Shown here piece by piece: positions 1-5,787 of a DNA stretch of 39,908 nt. Location of the stretch: positions 1 to 39,908 of the forward strand of contig NZ_JAMFLI010000016.1 in the NCBI RefSeq assembly GCF_023502145.1. The letters run 5' to 3'. Numbering within the stretch: the first letter of the stretch is position 1; each line of letters begins with the position of its first letter. The stretch is from Craterilacuibacter sp. RT1T (GTDB lineage: Bacteria; Pseudomonadota; Gammaproteobacteria; Burkholderiales; Chromobacteriaceae). The notes beneath the pieces are model-generated. The model was given only the letters and a program-made list of their open reading frames with translations. It was not told the origin of the DNA and did no database searches. Made by a program: the position numbers and the translations under genes.

Positions 1-6
1 CATTAG

Positions 7-41
7 AAAACCCCCGACCTTATGCAAGGTCGGGGGTTTTT
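7..41 (+). terminator. Rho-independent terminator of an upstream gene
   Basis: A perfect hairpin with 15-base arms (AAAACCCCCGACCTT and its complement) around the loop ATGC ends in a T run. The symmetric A/T flanks let it work in either direction. It most likely ends a gene lying left of the window. Confidence 0.85.
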
Positions 42-67
42 GCATTTCGCTTCGCTATAAGTTGTTT

Positions 68-372
68 GTAAGCGTCCAGCCGCCCCTCCTTGCCAAACAA
101 GCTTTGGGGCCGTTAATGCTTGAGGGGGAGGCGTTCGTCGAGGCGGCTGTTCGGCCAGGCCGGCAATTTCTCGAGGGTGTCTTTCAGCCAGGCTGCCGGG
201 GCCAGTCCGTTGAGGCGCGCGGTGGCCAGCAGGCTATGGATGGCGGCAGCACCTCGACCTCCGCGATGTCTTGCCGAACGTCCTCTTCAAACAGTTGGCG
301 CTGCTCGGCGTTGAGCGCTTCTCTGCTGCGGCCGAAGCGCAGTCGCTTGAGGCGGGAACGGTCGTGATTGGT
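68..372 (-). mobile_element. IS66-family insertion sequence remnant
   Basis: Position 68 begins GTAAGCGTCC, which resembles an IS66-family terminal inverted repeat. It lies 45 bases outside the stop codon of a decayed leftward TnpC-like reading frame. Only the transposase-proximal end is present. No partner inverted repeat or tnpA/tnpB accessory genes are seen to the right, where the palindromic upstream region of the Rrf2 regulator begins. This is therefore an internally deleted, immobile fossil. The family assignment rests on the TnpC peptide pieces and the GTAAGCG end, recognised by eye. Confidence 0.65.
113..372 (-). pseudogene. IS66 TnpC transposase fragment, internally deleted and frameshifted
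   Basis: Read leftward, the first part encodes a stretch with RLKRLRFGRSREALNAEQ and QLFEEDVRQDIAEVE, like the N-terminal region of IS66 TnpC. It then joins, in another frame, to LLATARLNGLAPAAWLKDTL and LPAWPNSRLDERLP followed by a TAA at 113-115, which resembles the extreme C-terminus of the same family. The whole catalytic DDE core, several hundred residues in the intact family, is missing at the junction near position 230-250. Rightward frames across this stretch are only its shadows. The gene cannot make an active transposase. Confidence 0.7.
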
Positions 373-411
373 AAAGACATACCAAACCGGCTAACTCTCT
401 ACGCAGGGGCA

Positions 412-435
412 TACTTTAAAAATATATTTAAAGTA
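412..435. promoter_or_regulatory. Palindromic operator candidate upstream of the Rrf2 regulator
   Basis: Perfect 9-bp arms TACTTTAAA (412-420) and TTTAAAGTA (427-435) are separated by six A/T bases. The palindrome lies 37 bp before the GTG start of the Rrf2-family gene and touches a possible -10 box TACAAT at 435-440, so binding would block transcription. Rrf2 proteins commonly autoregulate, which makes this a reasonable self-operator. It does not resemble the NsrR-like sites at 1344-1405, so the cognate factor is uncertain. Confidence 0.5.
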
Positions 436-472
436 CAATATTAAATTCCTGTTGATTGCCGTGAGTCTCTTC

Positions 473-925
473 GTGCGCTTGAATGCCTTTACCGATTACT
501 GCCTTCGCACCCTGATCTACCTTGCCGTACAGCCAGAAGGACTCGCGACGCGGGCTCAAATCGCGGCGTCTTACGGCATATCTGACAACCACCTGATGAA
601 GGTGGTGCATTTTCTGGGAAAAATAGGCCTGATTGAGACGCTACGTGGACGGGGAGGCGGCATGCGTTTGGCGCGTCCTGCTTCAGACATCCGCATTGGT
701 GCGCTCGTACGTTTATGTGAGGAAGATGCCCCGATTGTCGAATGCTTCGAAGCGGGCGGGGGGAGCTGCAAAATCGATGGGATGTGCATGCTGAAACATG
801 CCCTCTTCGAGGCGCGCGAAGCGATGTATGGCGCACTGGATCGCTACACTTTGGCGGATCTGAGTGCCAATCGTGAAGCGCTGACAACTCGACTGGGCCT
901 GTCTTTCCTGTCTTCGAAAACTTGA
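473..925 (+). CDS. nsrR: NsrR-type Rrf2-family NO-responsive transcriptional repressor
   Basis: A 150-residue Rrf2-family regulator with an N-terminal winged helix-turn-helix (about residues 1-75), whose [13 protein letters not shown] wing is typical. It ends in an Fe-S binding segment with Cys91, Cys99 and Cys105. NsrR proteins hold an NO-sensitive [4Fe-4S] or [2Fe-2S] cluster with three such cysteines, and in Streptomyces NsrR Asp8 of the partner subunit is the fourth ligand. Starting at GTG473 gives MRLNAFTDY with Asp at position 8, which supports this start over TTG452 or GTG461. The neighbours (HHE, DUF2249, RIC, NnrS) form an NO-stress set, which favours NsrR over the IscR branch. A palindrome lies just upstream at 412-435. 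The name is inferred from cysteine layout and context. Confidence 0.85.
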   Translation: MRLNAFTDYCLRTLIYLAVQPEGLATRAQIAASYGISDNHLMKVVHFLGKIGLIETLRGRGGGMRLARPASDIRIGALVRLCEEDAPIVECFEAGGGSCKIDGMCMLKHALFEAREAMYGALDRYTLADLSANREALTTRLGLSFLSSKT

Positions 926-949
926 ACCGCCAGTCTCTTTCATGCCGTA

Positions 950-1318
950 TCAGGCTGGATGTATCAGTCCTTCTAAAGCGGGGAAGAGCTCCCGTTCCTC
1001 AAAACGGACATGAGCTTCCAACCGCTCCCCGAATGCCAGTAGGGCAGCCAACTTGCCTGCATGTAACTGTCGCATCAATGCGCGCAACGTTTTGTGGTCA
1101 TCCGAAAATTGGCCAGCAAGTCGTGGCAAGTGCACGAGATATTGGGCAAACATCGTCTCTTCGGCATCAAAGTGTGCTTCCAGTTCGGTCAAAAATGCCA
1201 CGCTTGGCCACACTTCCAGCACGTCCGTGCTGCTGTTACTTCCCTTAATGCGTTTAGCCTGCACCAGCGCTGCATGGTGCTCACGGGATAAATGAACAAG
1301 TTCTGGACTACGTCTCAT
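950..1318 (-). CDS. Small hemerythrin-like HHE-domain protein
   Basis: A 122-residue single-domain protein of the hemerythrin HHE cation-binding family. The di-iron ligand pattern is visible: HLSREHHA near residues 9-16, ELEAHFDAEE in the second helix, DDHKTLR in the third and EAHVRFEERELFP in the fourth. The family binds non-heme di-iron and reacts with O2 or NO. ATG1318 is preferred because it follows an AGGAG ribosome site and gives a family-like start (MRRSPELVHLSREHH). The upstream ATG1348 lies inside a large palindrome. The gene is divergent from the DUF2249 gene and its upstream region holds an NsrR-like operator, suggesting NO-inducible expression. The exact role (NO sensing, scavenging or Fe-S repair support) is unknown. 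Confidence 0.85.
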   Translation of the reverse strand: MRRSPELVHLSREHHAALVQAKRIKGSNSSTDVLEVWPSVAFLTELEAHFDAEETMFAQYLVHLPRLAGQFSDDHKTLRALMRQLHAGKLAALLAFGERLEAHVRFEERELFPALEGLIHPA

Positions 1319-1329
1319 TGTTAGCTCCT

Positions 1330-1380
1330 GCGGCAGAACGTTAAACATGTAAACATTTTACATGTTTAACGTTCTGCCGC
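1330..1380. repeat. Perfect inverted repeat, 23-bp arms, 5-base spacer
   Basis: The arm at 1330-1352 is exactly reverse-complementary to 1358-1380. The outer part of each arm is GCGGCAGAACG or its complement and the inner part is the NsrR-like core. It sits between the HHE ribosome site and the likely rightward promoter of the DUF2249 gene. It could be a DNA operator with extended symmetry or, if transcribed, a stable leader hairpin. No T run follows, so a terminator is unlikely. Confidence 0.9.
1344..1366. promoter_or_regulatory. NsrR-like operator 1
   Basis: AACATGTA, seven bases, then TACATGTT. This matches the known NsrR architecture AAGATGYA-N7-TRCATCTT in spacing and at 14 of 16 positions. 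It is the centre of the larger perfect palindrome and lies 26 bp upstream of the HHE start codon. It also overlaps the -35 box proposed for the rightward gene, so one bound dimer could repress both directions. Confidence 0.6.
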
Positions 1381-1385
1381 ATAAT
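1357..1385 (+). promoter_or_regulatory. Sigma70-like promoter for the DUF2249 gene
   Basis: TTTACA at 1357-1362, 17 bases, then CATAAT at 1380-1385. The -35 box lies within NsrR-like site 1 and the -10 box overlaps NsrR-like site 2. This is the arrangement expected of a repressed promoter. The leader to the DUF2249 start would be about 190 bases. Confidence 0.5.
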
Positions 1386-1405
1386 GTGCACGAGAAATAC
1401 ATCTT
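1383..1405. promoter_or_regulatory. NsrR-like operator 2
   Basis: AATGTGCA, seven bases, then TACATCTT. The right 11 bases (AAATACATCTT) are an exact match to the enterobacterial NsrR half-site, and the left half matches 6 of 8 consensus positions at the right spacing. The centre lies 39 bp from that of site 1. Confidence 0.6.
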
Positions 1406-1582
1406 TATATTGCATATAGGGTGTTCCCGTTCAGCTGCACGACGCCCGTGTAGTGCATTGCTCTGCCGCCTTTTTGTGACTGAAAAGTCCTGTCCGGCTT
1501 GCCTTCAGCGGGTTGATAAAGCGATGGCATGACCGTAATGGGCAAGGGCTCTGCCGCAACTAGCCTTTAAAGGAGAAACATG

Positions 1583-1846
1583 ATGGCTCACGACTGCTCT
1601 ATCCCCGTTATCCAGAACGGAGTCTATATTTTCGATGCGCGCGGAATCGCCAGACGTTTCCGCCATGCGGCTATTTTCGGCGCGCTGAACGCTTTGCAAG
1701 CAGGCGAGACGATGCGCTTCTGCAACGATCATGATCCGCTGCCCCTGCTCGTACAGATCGAACAATTTTTCGGCCAACGGGTTAAGACGACCTACGTCCA
1801 GCGCGAAGCGGACAAAATTGTCATCGATTTTTGCATTCAGTCCTGA
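1583..1846 (+). CDS. DUF2249 domain protein
   Basis: An 87-residue protein that is essentially one DUF2249 domain. It has a DARG motif in the first strand and helix (FDARGIARRFRHAAIFGAL), then GETMRFCNDHDPLPLLVQIE and a final strand ending DKIVIDF. DUF2249 proteins are small TusA-like alpha/beta folds often encoded beside hemerythrin, RIC and NnrS genes in nitrate- or NO-handling bacteria. Their biochemical function is not established. ATG1583 is 7 bases from the AGGAG at 1571-1575; ATG1580 is an in-frame alternative with a tighter spacing. The gene is divergent from the HHE gene and downstream of two NsrR-like sites. Confidence 0.85.
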   Translation: MAHDCSIPVIQNGVYIFDARGIARRFRHAAIFGALNALQAGETMRFCNDHDPLPLLVQIEQFFGQRVKTTYVQREADKIVIDFCIQS

Positions 1847-1960
1847 TCCCATCTTGGCTGCGCCGGCCTCAACGCAAACCGGCATAAACAGCTTGGCAAG
1901 CAGGTGCTAACGACAAGATGCACCGTCGGACCGTCGCATGATTGCTCTTGCTGCTCTAGC

Positions 1961-1989
1961 GCGCCGCTACCATGCCCGTCGGGCGGCGC
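1961..1989 (+). terminator. Weak hairpin between the DUF2249 gene and ytfE
   Basis: GCGCCGC (1961-1967) pairs with GCGGCGC (1983-1989) around a 15-base loop. The downstream sequence is only moderately T-rich (CTTGTTTGGTATTT), so it may be an attenuator or merely a structured leader of the next gene. Confidence 0.35.
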
Positions 1990-2032
1990 ACTTGTTTGGT
2001 ATTTCGTTGTTTGATTTTGTGGAGACCCCACC

Positions 2033-2761
2033 ATGACACGCACACAAACCGCCCCACTTATTGACGCAACTCAGGCTATCGGCCAGATCGCCGTCGCACT
2101 GCCCGGTTCAACGGCTATTTTCCGCCGGCTCAAGCTGGACTATTGTTGTGGGGGCCAGATCAGCCTGCAGCAAGCTGCCAGCAATAAGGGGCTGGTAGTT
2201 GAACCCATACTTGCCGAGCTGGCATCGTTGCAACGCGGTGAGACGGTTTCGCAATTTTGCAGTGCGACCGAGTTGGTCGATCACATTCTTGTGCGCTACC
2301 ACGAAGTACATCGCGCCCAACTACCCGAACTGATTGCACTGGCCAAGCGCGTAGAAGCCGTACACGGTGAGCACCCGGAAGTCCCCGCTGGTTTGGCGCG
2401 ACTTCTGCAAGAAATTGAAGACGAACTGCTGCTGCACATGCAAAAGGAAGAGCAAGTGCTGTTTCCCATGCTCAAAGCGGGAGGCAACCCTTTTGTTGTT
2501 CACCCGATCGAGATGATGCGTAGCGAGCATGTCGAGCATGGTGCAAATCTGGAGCGACTTGCTGCGCTGACGCATGACATGACCTCGCCGCCAGATGCCT
2601 GCACAAGCTGGAATGCACTCTATGCAGGGCTCAGGCAACTTGGCGATGATCTCGTCAACCACATTCATCTGGAAAATAATGTGCTGTTCCCGCCATTTGA
2701 AGCGGCCGCGGATCCCGGCACCGGTTGCGGCCCGCACGGTTGCGCATGTAGCGGGAATTAA
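2033..2761 (+). CDS. ytfE: RIC-family di-iron Fe-S cluster repair protein (YtfE/ScdA/DnrN)
   Basis: A 242-residue protein with the two-part RIC architecture. An N-terminal ScdA_N domain (about 1-75) contains the diagnostic LDYCCGG motif with Cys38-Cys39. A C-terminal hemerythrin-like domain follows, with ligand helices VDHILVRYHEVHR, ELLLHMQKEEQVLFP, MRSEHVEHG and NHIHLENNVLFP. RIC proteins restore Fe-S clusters damaged by NO or peroxide in the cytoplasm. It is longer than E. coli YtfE (220 residues) because of a C-terminal tail rich in Cys and Gly (GCGPHGCACSGN), which is unusual. The start ATG2033 follows GTGGAGACC. A lone NsrR-like half-site (AAGATGCA, 1915-1922) is the only operator hint upstream. 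nnrS follows after 3 bases, implying co-transcription. Confidence 0.93.
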   Translation: MTRTQTAPLIDATQAIGQIAVALPGSTAIFRRLKLDYCCGGQISLQQAASNKGLVVEPILAELASLQRGETVSQFCSATELVDHILVRYHEVHRAQLPELIALAKRVEAVHGEHPEVPAGLARLLQEIEDELLLHMQKEEQVLFPMLKAGGNPFVVHPIEMMRSEHVEHGANLERLAALTHDMTSPPDACTSWNALYAGLRQLGDDLVNHIHLENNVLFPPFEAAADPGTGCGPHGCACSGN

Positions 2762-2764
2762 AGC

Positions 2765-4021
2765 ATGCGCCCACGCCGAGCATCCGTTTTAGCTGCCACC
2801 CCCGTTGTTTCTGTAAAGACCGATGGGGTGGTTGCATCGTTCCGTTGGCTAGCCATGGCACCACACCGTGCAGGATTCTTCCTTGGCGGCAGCGTGCTGC
2901 TGTTAGCCATGTTTTGGTGGTTACTGGAATTGGCGGGGCGCACCCGCGGCATTAGCCTGTCATCGCTACCGGCAAGCTTTCTGCATGGCCAATTGATGCT
3001 GGCTGGTTTTTTTCCGTTATTCATGCTGGGCTTCATTTATACGGCAGGGCCGAAGTGGCTGGGTGTCGCATCGCCGGCAACCGGTGCATGGCTAGCAGCG
3101 ATCGGGATGTATGCGCTAGGTAGCGCCGGTTTGGTGCTGACCGTCCGCCTGCCCGTGCTATGGCCATTGGCCAGTACATTGCAGGCACTCGCTTGGTCAG
3201 GAGCCTGCCTGATCTGGGCAGGGCGCATCCGAGCGAGCACCATACCAGAGCGCCAGCATGCAATCGTGATTTTGGCTGCCTTTACATTCGGCGCCATCGG
3301 ATTTTGGCTCTACGCCTTTGCGGCGGCATACGCGCAGTGGCAATTCATCGCCAGAGCAGAAACCTTGTTGTTGTGGGGCATGCTATTGCCGGTGTTTCTG
3401 ACCGTCTGCCACCGCATGCTGCCATTCTTCTCCGCCCATGTCCTGCCCTCCTACCTAGCATGGCGACCCCGCTGGTTGCTGTATGCGCTGGTCGGTGGCG
3501 TATGGCTGCACGGGTTCTTGGCATTATTACGGGTCGACACTTTCCCGCTTGATATGGGGCTTGCCGTATTACTGCTTTACACGAGCTGGCGCTGGAAGTG
3601 GCATCAATCGTTGCAAGTACCGTTACTTGCCATGCTTCACATCGCCTTCTTGTGGGCTGGGCTTGGCATGATGTTGCTTGCTCTGGCAATCGCTCCATTT
3701 TCCACACCGCTGGCGGGAAGCGACTATGCCGCACTGCATGCCTTAGCGCTGGGTTTCATGTTGTCGATGCTGCTTGCCTTCGTGACCCGCGTTACGCTTG
3801 GGCACTCCGGGCGGGCATTAATCGCAGGACGGATGACATGGACACTATTCTGGCTGCTGCAAGTTATAACAATACTGCGCTTGCTGGGTGAATGGCTGCC
3901 CGAGCTGCGTACACCGCTATTACTCACTACTGTTGCAGGCATCGTGTTGACGTTTGCACTCTGGTCTGCTCGCTATTTACCGATGTATCTGCAACCACGA
4001 GCTGATGGTCAGACCGGCTAA
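2765..4021 (+). CDS. nnrS: NnrS-family heme/copper membrane protein
   Basis: A 418-residue polytopic protein of the NnrS family with about 12 hydrophobic segments. The family landmark near the start (LAMAPHRAGFFLGG) is present, as are FLHGQLMLAGFFPLFMLGFIYTAGPKWL, CHRMLPFF and HALALGFMLSM, whose His residues are candidate heme ligands. NnrS is a heme- and copper-containing inner-membrane protein. In Rhodobacter and Vibrio it is induced with NO-metabolising genes and helps relieve nitrosative stress. It lies 3 bases after ytfE, so the two are very likely one transcript. A perfect hairpin lies downstream at 4088-4104. Confidence 0.92.
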   Translation: MRPRRASVLAATPVVSVKTDGVVASFRWLAMAPHRAGFFLGGSVLLLAMFWWLLELAGRTRGISLSSLPASFLHGQLMLAGFFPLFMLGFIYTAGPKWLGVASPATGAWLAAIGMYALGSAGLVLTVRLPVLWPLASTLQALAWSGACLIWAGRIRASTIPERQHAIVILAAFTFGAIGFWLYAFAAAYAQWQFIARAETLLLWGMLLPVFLTVCHRMLPFFSAHVLPSYLAWRPRWLLYALVGGVWLHGFLALLRVDTFPLDMGLAVLLLYTSWRWKWHQSLQVPLLAMLHIAFLWAGLGMMLLALAIAPFSTPLAGSDYAALHALALGFMLSMLLAFVTRVTLGHSGRALIAGRMTWTLFWLLQVITILRLLGEWLPELRTPLLLTTVAGIVLTFALWSARYLPMYLQPRADGQTG

Positions 4022-4087
4022 TTGGCTTAACCAATACAGCGGGCGTTGCGCGCTTCTGTACGGCGAGACTTCCACTACGCCCCATCT

Positions 4088-4104
4088 CGGCCAGTTCCTG
4101 GCCG
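4088..4104. other. Small perfect hairpin downstream of nnrS
   Basis: CGGCCAG (4088-4094) and CTGGCCG (4098-4104) flank a TTC loop. No T tract follows, so it may stabilise the nnrS mRNA end rather than terminate. A second small palindrome, ATTGG/CCAAT at 4021-4035, overlaps the nnrS stop codon. Confidence 0.4.
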
Positions 4105-4259
4105 GGGCATGACCGGGTCGGGTCCCATTTAATACGCATCCGTGCTGCGTTCTTGTCGCAGTAGCATAAGACAGCGCATCTGCAAGGCAGGCCTCAGTAC
4201 TATCGCGCCAATGTCCCCACGTGATCTGTTCCGGCATCCGCCCGATAACAGGAGGCAAG

Positions 4260-4340
4260 ATGAGGATATGGATTCTGCCCGGTGAGGGCAGGCGCAAAGG
4301 CGAGGGCATGGTGATAGTGGAACTAGGCCGAAATGGCTAG
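4260..4340 (+). CDS. Candidate 26-residue leader peptide or small ORF
   Basis: ATG4260 follows a perfect AGGAGG at 4250-4255 by four bases and opens a 26-codon frame (MRIWILPGEG...) ending at TAG4338-4340. I recognise no family. The consensus ribosome site is the only support. The stop codon is part of the CTAG motif shared with the narG upstream region, so the frame may be fortuitous. Confidence 0.25.
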   Translation: MRIWILPGEGRRKGEGMVIVELGRNG

Positions 4341-4378
4341 ATCATTTGCCGCTGTGGCTCGCGAACTAGTTATAAGTA
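4320..4378 (+). promoter_or_regulatory. CTAG-containing upstream module of narK1
   Basis: It contains GAACTAGG (4320-4327), CTAG (4337-4340), TTTGC (4345-4349) and GCGAACTAGTTA (4361-4372) running into TATAAG, a possible -10 box. The same elements occur in the same order upstream of narG at 7256-7312. The minus strand of 4372-4378 reads TACTTAT, a match to the NarL heptamer TACYYMT. The shared order suggests co-regulation of the two transcription units. Confidence 0.45.
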
Positions 4379-4437
4379 AGTGCCCGCCTTAGCCATGCGG
4401 CGAATGTGAAACTGTTTGTCATGACCCTAAGCTTAGC

Positions 4438-4455
4438 TTCATTAAGATTAATGAA
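4438..4455. promoter_or_regulatory. 8-2-8 palindrome just before narK1
   Basis: TTCATTAA and TTAATGAA flank GA, ending 19 bases before the narK1 ATG. The 2-bp spacing recalls the 7-2-7 arrangement bound by NarL, but the half-sites do not fit TACYYMT. It could be an operator within the leader. Confidence 0.4.
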
Positions 4456-4474
4456 CTGCGAAACGAGGTGTCCC

Positions 4475-5761
4475 ATGACTGACAGTTCTGCCGCCAGACG
4501 CGAGGCGAATTCCGTACTGGCATCCAGCACATTTGCCTTCACCATCTGCTTTGCCGTGTGGATGATGTTTGCGGTACTGGGTATTCCAATCAAGAAGCAG
4601 CTTGGGCTTAACGAAACCGAGTTCGGTCTTTTGGCCGCGATGCCCGTGCTGACCGGTTCGCTGGTACGCGTGCCGCTGGGCATCTGGACCGACCGCTATG
4701 GCGGACGCATCGTGTTTTTCCTGTTGATGCTCTCGACCGTAATTCCGATCTGGCTGATGAGTTATGCCACGCATTACTGGCACTTTTTGCTACTGGCCTT
4801 ATTCGTCGGTCTGGCCGGCGGCTCATTCTCGGTAGGTACGCCTTATGTGGCGCGTTTCTTCCCCAAAAATCGCCAGGGTCTGGCCATGGGCGTATTCGGT
4901 GCCGGCAACTCGGGGGCGGCGCTGACCAAATTTGTTGCTCCGGCATTGATTGTGTCTGCTGGCGGCAGCTGGACCATCGTACCCAAAGTGTATTCGGTGG
5001 CGATGCTGGCAACGGCTGTGTTGTTCTGGATTTTTTCCAGCAGCCGCCCCGAGCATAAAGTCTCGGCCAGCATCAGTTTTTCCGACCAGATGAAGATGCT
5101 GAAAGACCCGCGGGTCTGGCGCTATTGCCAGTACTACTCGGTGGTGTTTGGCGGCTATGTGGCCATTGCGCTGTGGATGACCAAATACTACATCGGCGAG
5201 TACGGTTTCGATATCAGCCATGCCGCTTTGCTGGCGGCCTGTTTTTCCTTGCCTGGGGGCATGCTGCGGGCAGTGGGAGGCTGGGCATCCGATAAGTACG
5301 GCGCATACAAGACAACTTGGGCGGTGATGTGGGTGTGCTGGGTCTGTTTTTTTATCCTGAGTTATCCGCAGACCAGTCTGACCATACAGACGGTTAATGG
5401 CCCCCAGTCTTTCCATATGGGCTTAAGCCCCGTGCTGTTTACTGCACTGATGTTCACCGTCGGTATTGCGATGGCGGTGGGCAAAGCTTCGGTATTCAAG
5501 TTTATTTCGGATGATTTCAGCCAGAACATTGGTGCCGTGTCCGGCATTGTCGGCCTTGCCGGTGGCTTGGGCGGTTTTGTGTTGCCTATCCTATTTGGCG
5601 TGCTGCTGGATCTGACCGGCGTGCGCACCTCCTGTTTCATGCTGCTGTACGGTACCGTCTGCGTCAGTCTGGTTTGGATGCACTTCAGCTTCCGTGCCGA
5701 AAGCGTGGCTTATGGCGAGGATATTCTGGCCGAACAAAAACTTCATCATCAACATAACTAA
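4475..5761 (+). CDS. narK1: NarK1-type nitrate/nitrite MFS transporter
   Basis: A 428-residue major facilitator protein with about 12 membrane segments. It has the MFS loop signature (GIWTDRYGGR) after helix 2 and nitrate-porter glycine-rich signatures GVFGAGNSGAALTKF (helix 5) and GIVGLAGGLGGFVLP (helix 11). It belongs to the NarK1/NasA-like branch that in other denitrifiers imports nitrate with protons. ATG4475 is chosen because it follows GAGGTG and the protein then begins just before helix 1. The upstream ATG4406 would add an unlikely tail and run over the 4438-4455 palindrome. It is the first gene of the nitrate operon and narK2 follows after 26 bases. Confidence 0.92.
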   Translation: MTDSSAARREANSVLASSTFAFTICFAVWMMFAVLGIPIKKQLGLNETEFGLLAAMPVLTGSLVRVPLGIWTDRYGGRIVFFLLMLSTVIPIWLMSYATHYWHFLLLALFVGLAGGSFSVGTPYVARFFPKNRQGLAMGVFGAGNSGAALTKFVAPALIVSAGGSWTIVPKVYSVAMLATAVLFWIFSSSRPEHKVSASISFSDQMKMLKDPRVWRYCQYYSVVFGGYVAIALWMTKYYIGEYGFDISHAALLAACFSLPGGMLRAVGGWASDKYGAYKTTWAVMWVCWVCFFILSYPQTSLTIQTVNGPQSFHMGLSPVLFTALMFTVGIAMAVGKASVFKFISDDFSQNIGAVSGIVGLAGGLGGFVLPILFGVLLDLTGVRTSCFMLLYGTVCVSLVWMHFSFRAESVAYGEDILAEQKLHHQHN

Positions 5762-5787
5762 ACCCAAAACAGCAAGGGAGCATGTAT

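Larger units (their letters stand above)
4105..4474. other. narK1 upstream region
   Basis: This 370-bp stretch has no recognisable protein gene. Leftward frames across it resemble nothing. It holds, in order, a short candidate ORF with a strong ribosome site (4260-4340), the CTAG-containing module shared with narG (4320-4378), and an 8-2-8 palindrome (4438-4455). I find no convincing FNR box (TTGAT-N4-ATCAA). One NarL-type heptamer (TACTTAT, complement of 4372-4378) is present. Confidence 0.6.

Noticed and set aside
62-367. Rightward frames over the left-end IS fragment
   Set aside because: The leftward strand gives recognisable IS66 TnpC pieces; the rightward peptides are shadows.
1915-1922. 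AAGATGCA as an NsrR operator for ytfE
   Set aside because: The left half is perfect but the second half-site is missing at the required spacing, so it is mentioned only as a hint.
3977-4309. A 110-codon leftward frame between nnrS and narK1
   Set aside because: It overlaps the nnrS 3' end, has no family resemblance and no good ribosome site.
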